From assembly GCA_047632595.1 (NCBI GenBank), contig JBLIDK010000037.1, positions 1 to 21,530 of the forward strand: DNA of 21,530 nt, given 5' to 3'. The notes under the pieces were generated by a model. The model was given only the letters and a program-made list of their open reading frames with translations. It did not search any database and was not told where the DNA came from. A program made the position numbers and the translations under genes. Position 1 is the first letter of the stretch. Each line of letters starts with the position of its first letter. The stretch comes from JBLIDK01 sp047632595. GTDB taxonomy: Bacteria > Bacteroidota > Bacteroidia > Sphingobacteriales > Sphingobacteriaceae. Positions 16,148 to 21,530 of this stretch are shown here, piece after piece.

Positions 16148-17587
16148 TTAATTGTTCAATGCTTTTTGCATTTTTTCAATTTTAGCTGCAATCGCTAACA
16201 ACTTCCCTTCTTCAAATTTTCTTCCAATCAGCTGAACACCAAATGGCATACCATTAGAGTGTATTCCTAGTGGAATGTTTAAAGCCGGCAATCCGCTAAG
16301 CGACGCTTGAACGGTGAAAATGTCAGCTAAATACATCACTATTGGATCGTCTATTTTTTCACCAATGTGGAAAGCTGTAGTTGGAGAAGTAGGTAACATG
16401 ATAAAATCATGCTCTTCTAACAACTTTAAAGTAGCGTCCCTGATGAGTCTTCTTGCTTTTTGTGCCTTTGCATAATAAGCATCGTAATATCCTGCACTTA
16501 GTACAAAAGTACCAAGCATAATTCTTCTTCTTACTTCTTCACCAAAGCCTTCGGTTCTACTTTTAGTGTAAGTTGTATTTAAATCAACAGCGTTTTTACT
16601 ACGGTAGCCAAAATGAACTCCATCGTATCTACTAAGATTTGAACTTGCTTCTGCGGTTACCAGCATGTAATAAGTAGGTACTGCATAATCTAAATACTCA
16701 AAATGAGCATCCTCAACCTTATTGCCATTCAACTTTAGAGTTTCTGCAAGACTCAAAATAGAATCTTTAATCTCCTTATCCATCCCCTCACTTTTAAGAG
16801 GTTCACTTAATAAGCCAATGCTAAAATCTTGATCAGTTGATAATTCATTTAAATAATTACCAACTTTAGTTTTTGAAGCTACAGCATCTTTACCATCAGC
16901 ACCTGAAATAACTTCCATTATTAAAGCTGCATCTTCTATCGAGTTGGTGAGTGGTCCGCATTGATCGAAAGAAGAAGCGTATGAAATAATTCCGTAACGG
17001 GAAACTCTGCTGTAGGTAGGCTTTAAGCCGTAAATCCCGCAAAAAGATGCAGGTTGTCGTATTGAACCACCAGTATCTGTTCCTAACGAAGCCATACATA
17101 AGTTAGCTTGAACAGCAACTGCCGAACCACCCGAAGAGCCACCACTAACGCGAGTCTCATCTGCAAAATTTAAAACGTTTCCGTAAAACGAAGTTTCATT
17201 CGAAGCACCCATTGCAAATTCATCGCAATTTAGTCTACCGATTATTATTGCATCTTCATCTAACAAACGTTGAACAACTGTAGAGTTGTAAACAGCTTCA
17301 AATCCTTCTAGAATTTTGGAAGAAGCACTTACACCATGACCAACATAGGAAATCATGTCTTTGATTCCTATAACTAGTCCAGCAAGTTTGCCTTGTGTGC
17401 CGTTTGCAAATTTTTGGTCTATTTCTTTGGCGCGCTCAATTGCCTCGCTGTTAAACACTTCGATAAATGCATTTAACCTCTTGTATTCTTCAATTCGAGC
17501 TAAATATTCATCTACAATTTCAATGCAAGACGTTGATCCAGAAGAAATGTCTTTCTGAACATCTAAAATGTTTAACGGAAAATTCAT
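16148..17587 (-). CDS. gatA: Asp-tRNA(Asn)/Glu-tRNA(Gln) amidotransferase subunit A
   Basis: 479 aa, normal length. GatA is the glutaminase of GatCAB, releasing ammonia that converts mischarged Glu-tRNA(Gln) or Asp-tRNA(Asn) to the correct aminoacyl-tRNA. The amidase Ser-cisSer-Lys triad is intact: K76 in VIGIKDM, S151 in SGGSSGGS and the nucleophile S175 in TDTGGSIRQPAS. GLKPTYSRVSRYG (188-199) is typical of GatA as opposed to other amidases. ATG at 17587 follows the tatA stop by six bases, so it shares the tatA promoter. gatB and gatC are not in the window. Confidence 0.97.
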   Translation of the reverse strand: MNFPLNILDVQKDISSGSTSCIEIVDEYLARIEEYKRLNAFIEVFNSEAIERAKEIDQKFANGTQGKLAGLVIGIKDMISYVGHGVSASSKILEGFEAVYNSTVVQRLLDEDAIIIGRLNCDEFAMGASNETSFYGNVLNFADETRVSGGSSGGSAVAVQANLCMASLGTDTGGSIRQPASFCGIYGLKPTYSRVSRYGIISYASSFDQCGPLTNSIEDAALIMEVISGADGKDAVASKTKVGNYLNELSTDQDFSIGLLSEPLKSEGMDKEIKDSILSLAETLKLNGNKVEDAHFEYLDYAVPTYYMLVTAEASSNLSRYDGVHFGYRSKNAVDLNTTYTKSRTEGFGEEVRRRIMLGTFVLSAGYYDAYYAKAQKARRLIRDATLKLLEEHDFIMLPTSPTTAFHIGEKIDDPIVMYLADIFTVQASLSGLPALNIPLGIHSNGMPFGVQLIGRKFEEGKLLAIAAKIEKMQKALNN

Positions 17588-17593
17588 GTTTAT

Positions 17594-17806
17594 TTAAGAC
17601 TTTTTGTCTTCAGAAGAATCATCATTCATGCTCTTTTCAATGTCTTTTTTTACATTGCTCGACGCATCCTTAAACTCTCTTATTCCTTTACCAAGTCCTT
17701 TGGCCAATTCAGGAATTTTTTTAGCACCAAAAAGTAGAATTAAAACTAGTAGGATTAAAAGAATTTCTTGCATTCCTAAACCCATAAATAATAGTGTAGT
17801 ATTCAT
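17594..17806 (-). CDS. tatA: Twin-arginine translocase subunit TatA/TatE
   Basis: 70 aa from ATG at 17806. TatA forms the variable pore part of the Tat system, which moves folded proteins across the inner membrane. One membrane segment (13-27), then the hinge and amphipathic helix FGAKKIPELAKGLGKG (26-41) and a charged tail (DDSSEDKKS). A frame extending to a TTG at 17827 is not used: that TTG is part of the -7 promoter box TACCTTTG, so the ATG is the start. It heads the gatA-mltD-DUF4837 operon. tatC is not in the window. Confidence 0.95.
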   Translation of the reverse strand: MNTTLLFMGLGMQEILLILLVLILLFGAKKIPELAKGLGKGIREFKDASSNVKKDIEKSMNDDSSEDKKS

Positions 17807-17824
17807 TGCGTTTGTTTTCGTTGC

Positions 17825-17832
17825 CAAAGGTA
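17825..17832 (-). promoter_or_regulatory. -7 promoter box of the tatA operon (TACCTTTG)
   Basis: Exact TAnnTTTG match on the minus strand, about 19 bases before the tatA ATG. No clear TTG at -33. It faces the divergent promoter of the T9SS cargo gene about 80 bases away. Confidence 0.6.
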
Positions 17833-17910
17833 CATATTATTGAGTTTAATTACTATTAGTTGGTGAATTGTCTGATTGCAAATAATTGACTAAATCAGGT
17901 TACGAATTTC

Positions 17911-17939
17911 TTGTTTTTTATAAAAATATAGTACATTAG
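17911..17939 (+). promoter_or_regulatory. Candidate promoter of the secreted PKD protein (TTG-N18-TACATTAG)
   Basis: TTG at 17911-17913, 18 bases, then TACATTAG (17932-17939), one mismatch to TAnnTTTG. The predicted leader is about 75 bases and begins with a 7-bp inverted repeat (TTATAGG, nine bases, CCTATAA; 17948-17970). Confidence 0.45.
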
Positions 17940-18018
17940 CACCTTGTTTATAGGTCCATAAAGCCTATAACGAACTATTATGTTACTCAGTTAATTAATA
18001 ATTTAAATTTAACTTACT

Positions 18019-19197
18019 ATGAAAAACCTTTGCTTTTCGCTTTTTGCGATGATTATTTATGTGTCAGTTAGCGCACAAACAAACCCAATTGCCTATTCAT
18101 TAAGTAATGCAACTTTCGATTTTCAAGGGATAAATGATCCAAGTTCTAGTGTTTATGCCGATTTTATGGCTGGATGGAATCTTCCTCAGGTTGCAGGTGT
18201 AGACGCAGGAGATGGAAGTTTTGGTACCGATATTCACCCTGATGGCGATTTTGAACTTGGTGGAAAGGGTACGGGGAATCTTGGTCAGATTACAAATGAA
18301 GGATTCCCAGAAGGGATTTCTATAAAATCTGGCTGTGAAGATGTTAATCCATTTGCAATTGCAGTTGCTATGAATACAATTGGATGTAAAGAAATTTCAA
18401 TTTATTGGGAAGCCTATTTAATTGCAGATGCTCCAAATGTTGATGGAAGACTTCAGTTGCAATATAGATTAGACGATATTTCTGACTGGACTTCTGTTGT
18501 TGACGATAATTATGTAGCAACAACAGGGCTGGTAGGTGACACTACAAAATTTGGCCCTACACTATTGCCTGTAGATGTTGAAGAGAAGCCATATATTCAG
18601 TTTAGATGGATGACTTATCAAATTCAATCTGAATTAGCGTCATTTTGTAATAATGACCACATTGGAATTAAAAGAATTAAGATTGAGTCTGCACAAACAA
18701 CTCCACAACTACCGAGTACTAATTTTGTAGTAAGTAAAGAATCAGTACTTATAAATGAACCAATTGAATTTACTGATAAAACAACAGGAAGTCCAACTGA
18801 CTATTTATGGGATTTTGGTGATAGTACAACCAGTGATACAAAAAGCCCAATAAAAGTTTATCAAACGTCTGGAGTATATACAGTTTCATTAACAGCTACA
18901 AATGGGGTTGGTTCAACTACAGAAACTAAAGAGGGCTATATCACTGTTGAAGCGCAAACATCAATTGCAACAAATAATACTTTCAATATGAGTGTTTATC
19001 CTAATCCAACTAGCGATTTTCTTAATATTAATACCGATCGTCTTGTGAAATATGTAATATATAACGCAATCGGACAAAAAGTATTAAACGGACAAACGTC
19101 AAAAAGCATAAACGTTTCTGAATTAACACCAGGAACCTATTCAGTTGATATTGAAACTGGTAGTGAAAAAATGGTTAATAAATTTGTAGTAAATTAA
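18019..19197 (+). CDS. Secreted PKD-domain protein with T9SS type A sorting domain
   Basis: 392 aa. A Sec signal peptide ends in VSVSA before Gln20. Residues about 21-230 form a domain I do not recognise: beta-rich, with cysteines at 106, 123 and 210 and many Asp/Gly turns. A PKD domain follows (about 232-312, with the hallmark YLWDFGDST and the GVYTVSLTATN strand), often a spacer or glycan-binding module in surface proteins. The C-terminal 70 residues are a type A T9SS sorting domain: SVYPNPTSDFLNI (325-337), YNAIGQKV, INVSELTPGTYSVDI and a final KFVVN. In this system the domain directs export through SprA and is then usually removed as the protein is anchored or released. It has its own promoter and terminator. 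The passenger has no visible enzyme motif, so its job is open. Confidence 0.9.
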   Translation: MKNLCFSLFAMIIYVSVSAQTNPIAYSLSNATFDFQGINDPSSSVYADFMAGWNLPQVAGVDAGDGSFGTDIHPDGDFELGGKGTGNLGQITNEGFPEGISIKSGCEDVNPFAIAVAMNTIGCKEISIYWEAYLIADAPNVDGRLQLQYRLDDISDWTSVVDDNYVATTGLVGDTTKFGPTLLPVDVEEKPYIQFRWMTYQIQSELASFCNNDHIGIKRIKIESAQTTPQLPSTNFVVSKESVLINEPIEFTDKTTGSPTDYLWDFGDSTTSDTKSPIKVYQTSGVYTVSLTATNGVGSTTETKEGYITVEAQTSIATNNTFNMSVYPNPTSDFLNINTDRLVKYVIYNAIGQKVLNGQTSKSINVSELTPGTYSVDIETGSEKMVNKFVVN

Positions 19198-19225
19198 TTA
19201 AACTAAACAGATTAAAAGTAAAATA

Positions 19226-19259
19226 AAGGCCTTAGGGAAAATATCTCTAAGGCTTTTTT
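19226..19259 (+). terminator. Rho-independent terminator of the PKD protein gene
   Basis: GCCTTAGGGA, a five-base loop, TCTCTAAGGC (10-bp stem with one G-T wobble, 19229-19253) followed by T6. The end of the T run also serves as the -33 box of pdhB. Confidence 0.93.
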
Positions 19260-19290
19260 GTGGATGGAATATTTTCATTACCTATATTTG
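19257..19290 (+). promoter_or_regulatory. Promoter of pdhB (TTTG-N22-TATATTTG)
   Basis: TATATTTG (19283-19290) matches TAnnTTTG exactly; TTTG (19257-19260) lies 22 bases upstream, inside the end of the preceding terminator. The leader to the ATG at 19311 would be about 15 bases. Confidence 0.65.
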
Positions 19291-19310
19291 TCGCATTCAA
19301 TAAAATTAAG

Positions 19311-20291
19311 ATGAGAACAATTCAATTTAGAGAAGCCCTTCGCGAGGCCATGAATGAAGAAATGAGAAGAGATAAAAACATCTTCTTAATGGGTGAAGAA
19401 GTAGCCCAATACAATGGCGCGTATAAAGTAAGTCAAGGAATGCTAGATGAGTTTGGTGATAAGAGAGTTGTTGATACTCCAATTGCTGAATTAGGCTTTG
19501 CAGGTATTGGAGTAGGAGCGGCAATGAATAACCTTCGTCCTATTATTGAATTTATGACATTCAACTTTTCGCTTGTTGCAATTGACCAAGTGATTAATGC
19601 AGCGGCTAAAATGTACAGCATGAGCGGTGGGCAATTTAATGTGCCTATCGTATTTAGAGGTCCAACAGGTAGCGCTGGTCAACTTGGTGCTCAACACGGC
19701 CAAAGTTTTGACAGTTGGTATGCAAACTGCCCAGGACTTAAAGTAGTAGTTCCTTCAAACCCTGCAGATGCAAAAGGTTTATTGAAAACTGCTATTCGTG
19801 ACAACGATCCAGTTATTTTTATGGAATCGGAAGTTATGTATGGCGATAAAGGAGAAGTTCCTGAAGAGGAATACCTTATTGAAATCGGTAAGGCTAAAGT
19901 TATTCAAGAAGGAACTGATGTTACAATTGCCGCTTATGGTAAGATTGTAAAAATGGCAATTGAAGCAACTAAAGAATTAGAAGCGCAAGGAATAAGTGTT
20001 GAACTAATTGACTTAAGAACAATTCGTCCACTTGACACAGACACTTTAATTAATTCTATTAAGAAAACAAATAGAATGGTTTTTGTTGAAGAGGCTTGGC
20101 CTTTAGCCTCAATCTCATCAGAAGTTGCTTATAGATTGCAAAAAGATGCATTCGATTACTTAGATGCACCGATAGTTAGAGTATGTGGTGCTGATGTTCC
20201 AATGCCTTATTCTAAGGTGTATGTTGATGCATATGGTCCACATCCAAAGGATATAGTGGATGCGGCGCAAACTGTGCTTTATAGAAAATAA
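19311..20291 (+). CDS. pdhB: Pyruvate dehydrogenase E1 component, beta subunit
   Basis: 326 aa, normal for E1-beta. With E1-alpha it binds thiamine diphosphate and decarboxylates pyruvate, passing the acetyl group to E2 lipoamide. Visible marks: FLMGEEVAQYNGAYKVS (25-41; the GEE glutamate contacts the cofactor), DTPIAELGFAGIGVGAA, the GPTGSAGQLGAQHGQSF loop (118-133) with His129, and the transketolase C-terminal domain (about 190-320, LIDLRTIRPLDTDT). ATG at 19311 is chosen over a GTG at 19260, which lies inside the terminator and promoter. E1-alpha, E2 and E3 genes are not in the window; a branched-chain oxo-acid E1-beta is the main alternative. Confidence 0.93.
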   Translation: MRTIQFREALREAMNEEMRRDKNIFLMGEEVAQYNGAYKVSQGMLDEFGDKRVVDTPIAELGFAGIGVGAAMNNLRPIIEFMTFNFSLVAIDQVINAAAKMYSMSGGQFNVPIVFRGPTGSAGQLGAQHGQSFDSWYANCPGLKVVVPSNPADAKGLLKTAIRDNDPVIFMESEVMYGDKGEVPEEEYLIEIGKAKVIQEGTDVTIAAYGKIVKMAIEATKELEAQGISVELIDLRTIRPLDTDTLINSIKKTNRMVFVEEAWPLASISSEVAYRLQKDAFDYLDAPIVRVCGADVPMPYSKVYVDAYGPHPKDIVDAAQTVLYRK

Positions 20292-20293
20292 AA

Positions 20294-20330
20294 ATTAGCC
20301 TCTCCTTTTGAAGAAAGGCTAATACTTTTT
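20294..20330. terminator. Bidirectional terminator between pdhB and the orphan sorting domain
   Basis: ATTAGCCT and AGGCTAAT arms (20294-20301, 20316-20323) with a 14-base interior that can pair further (CTT/AAG). The plus strand continues TACTTTTTATT; the minus strand continues TTTTTATTTT. It serves pdhB and, on the other strand, lies immediately behind the stop of the sorting-domain remnant. Confidence 0.8.
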
Positions 20331-20538
20331 ATTCAATTACTAGTTGCTTTGAAATTTTATTTCCGTTTTGGAAGGTGAATTTTGCAAAGTAGAAACCTGT
20401 TGATAATTCAGAGACATCAATTGCCCCTAGAAGGTTTTGAGAAATTGCTTTAAAACCTAAATGGTTCTTTTGCAACAGAGGGAATACCCAAACCGCAGAC
20501 AAATGAAATTCACTAACAATAGGGATTTCTAAAACATT
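20329..20538 (-). pseudogene. Orphan T9SS type A sorting domain (remnant of a secreted-protein gene)
   Basis: An open frame ending at TAA 20329-20331, whose last 69 residues match the length and layout of a type A sorting domain. NVLEIPIVSEFHLS stands where YPNP...F.(I/L). is expected, KNHLGFKA fits the YNxxGxxV segment, and GAIDVSELSTGFYFAKF and the final KQLVIE fit the rest. Set beside the sorting domain of the gene at 18019, the VSEL and G-Y residues fall in register. The YPNP motif is degraded to LEIP, and there is no passenger: the frame reaches a stop at 20584-20586, opposite the start of the permease, and has no signal peptide. It is best read as the 3' end of a lost cargo gene that kept its terminator. 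A diverged intact mini-protein is less likely. Confidence 0.65.
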
Positions 20539-20548
20539 AATGAAAAAT

Positions 20549-20556
20549 TGTCTTTG
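20549..20556 (+). promoter_or_regulatory. Candidate -7 box of the FTR1-family gene (TGTCTTTG)
   Basis: One mismatch to TAnnTTTG, about 24 bases before the ATG at 20581. No TTG is seen at the -33 distance. It lies at the upstream end of the sorting-domain remnant. Confidence 0.4.
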
Positions 20557-20580
20557 TGCCAACAATTCAACCAAAAAGAA

Positions 20581-21435
20581 ATGTTAGAAAGCTTAATAAT
20601 AACCTTTAGAGAAGCATTTGAAGCGGCCTTAATTGTAGGAATCGTTTTCGGCTTCCTAACCAAAACAGGTCAAACAGACCTAAAACGTACCGTAAACATT
20701 GCTATTGGATCTGCCATTATTGGCTCTTTAATAATCGCATGGGCGTTTAATGCATTGGCAGGCGGATTTGAAGGTAAGAACGAATACATCTTCGAAGGAA
20801 TTACCATGTTGGTAACGGTGGTTTTCCTTACCTACATGATAGTTTGGTATGCAAAAAACACAAACATTGCTGCTGATCTTACCCAAGGATTAGAGCAAAC
20901 CAAGGAAGACTCCAAGAAAACAGGAATCTTCATGCTCGTATTCTTTGCCATACTAAGAGAAGGAGCCGAAACAGTAGTTTTCCTTAACGCTATTAACCAA
21001 CGAAGTGGAAGCGTCTGGGAGCCCTTATTAGGTGCTATTATTGGGATATTTATTGGAATAGCCTTAGCGTATCTATTATTTAAAGGTGCTATGCGTTTCA
21101 ACATGAAGAAATTCTTCAATATTACTAGCATCTTCTTAATACTTATAGCTGCAGGATTAACCGCTCACGGTGTCCACGAACTTCAAGAAGCTGGGTGGAT
21201 TCCAATAATAATAGAACACGTTTGGGATATTAATCCAGCGGTCTTAGCTGATGGAAGCTTCCCTCTTCTTCATGAAAAAGGAGTTATTGGAAGTGTCTTT
21301 AAAAGTGTTTTAGGCTACAATGGAAATCCTACACTTATTGAAGTATTAAGCTACCTCGCCTACCTAATTGCAGTTTATTTTATTTGGATTAAAGCTTCAA
21401 AACGAACAACAGTTAAAGTGACCCGTCCTGAATAA
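20581..21435 (+). CDS. FTR1-family high-affinity iron permease
   Basis: 284 aa from ATG at 20581; the in-frame ATG at 20548 is upstream of the likely transcription start and adds residues (MSLCQQFNQKE) not expected in the family. FTR1/EfeU proteins are inner-membrane permeases that take up iron, in yeast together with a ferroxidase. Both iron-exchange REXXE motifs are present: REAFE (10-14) and REGAE (126-130), each in a membrane helix. About seven hydrophobic segments are visible, as in the family. No EfeO/EfeB partner is in the window. Its codon use differs from neighbours (ACC is 7 of the first 13 threonines, against 0 of 13 in pdhB), and it sits against an orphan sorting domain, both hinting at a later arrival. 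It ends with a strong terminator. Confidence 0.93.
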   Translation: MLESLIITFREAFEAALIVGIVFGFLTKTGQTDLKRTVNIAIGSAIIGSLIIAWAFNALAGGFEGKNEYIFEGITMLVTVVFLTYMIVWYAKNTNIAADLTQGLEQTKEDSKKTGIFMLVFFAILREGAETVVFLNAINQRSGSVWEPLLGAIIGIFIGIALAYLLFKGAMRFNMKKFFNITSIFLILIAAGLTAHGVHELQEAGWIPIIIEHVWDINPAVLADGSFPLLHEKGVIGSVFKSVLGYNGNPTLIEVLSYLAYLIAVYFIWIKASKRTTVKVTRPE

Positions 21436-21471
21436 CTGCTTCAGGTTTTTATTAAGGTAAAAAAAATTATT

Positions 21472-21508
21472 AAACCTCAACAACAAGCTAGTTGTTGAGG
21501 TTTTTTTT
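21472..21508 (+). terminator. Rho-independent terminator of the FTR1-family gene
   Basis: A perfect 13-bp stem (AAACCTCAACAAC / GTTGTTGAGGTTT) with a six-base loop AAGCTA, the T run (21501-21508) continuing from the stem. Nothing recognisable follows in the last 22 bases. Confidence 0.95.
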
Positions 21509-21530
21509 GTGTGCCGTGAATGGTAAATAT

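Noticed and set aside
20548..20580. Extended FTR1-family N-terminus from ATG 20548
   Set aside because: It lies over the candidate -7 box and adds residues outside the family's normal start; ATG 20581 leads straight into the first helix.
1..21530. CRISPR arrays, tRNA or rRNA genes, insertion sequences, toxin-antitoxin pairs
   Set aside because: No regularly spaced repeats, cloverleaf-like segments, transposase motifs or terminal inverted repeats were found by reading.

Overview
The window looks like chromosome of an AT-rich Bacteroidota member, probably class Flavobacteriia. Evidence for this: a full-length type IX secretion (T9SS) translocon gene sprA, a T9SS cargo with a type A sorting domain, a Bacteroidota-only DUF4837 lipoprotein, a Pro-rich TonB of the Bacteroidota type, several TAnnTTTG (-7) promoter boxes of the kind used by the phylum's primary sigma factor, and scarcity of Shine-Dalgarno sequences. 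I cannot name the species.

Layout. Everything from 1 to about 17.8 kb is on the minus strand. Read in the direction of transcription it is: tatA-gatA-mltD-DUF4837 lipoprotein (probable operon with a promoter at about 17830), maeB with its own promoter at about 13400, ruvA, sprA, gcvH, vanZ-like, a TonB-family gene followed by two tiny lipoprotein genes missed by length cut-offs (35 and 37 aa), a strong terminator at about 1190, then a SprT-like metalloprotease and a NUDIX hydrolase that runs off the left edge. From 17.9 kb on, genes are on the plus strand: a secreted PKD-domain protein with a T9SS sorting domain, pdhB, and an FTR1-family iron permease, each ending in or followed by a good terminator. 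Between pdhB and the permease, on the minus strand, lies an orphan T9SS sorting domain with no passenger.

How the genes connect. SprA is the outer-membrane channel of T9SS. T9SS cargo first crosses the inner membrane through Sec, and the cargo at 18019 carries both the Sec signal and the C-terminal sorting domain that SprA-dependent export needs. TonB, MltD, the lipoproteins and TatA are envelope functions. The rest is housekeeping: malate/pyruvate metabolism, Holliday junction processing, glycine cleavage, tRNA amidation and pyruvate dehydrogenase. From memory, the maeB-ruvA-sprA-gcvH-vanZ-TonB order recurs in Flavobacteriia; I could not check this.

I do not see a new defence, mobile or biosynthetic system. 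The most useful second-look items are the paired mini-lipoproteins with a shared CPAF motif, the orphan sorting domain beside a permease with different codon use, and the TTG start of sprA behind a 12-bp hairpin. No tRNA, rRNA, CRISPR, insertion sequence or transposase was seen.
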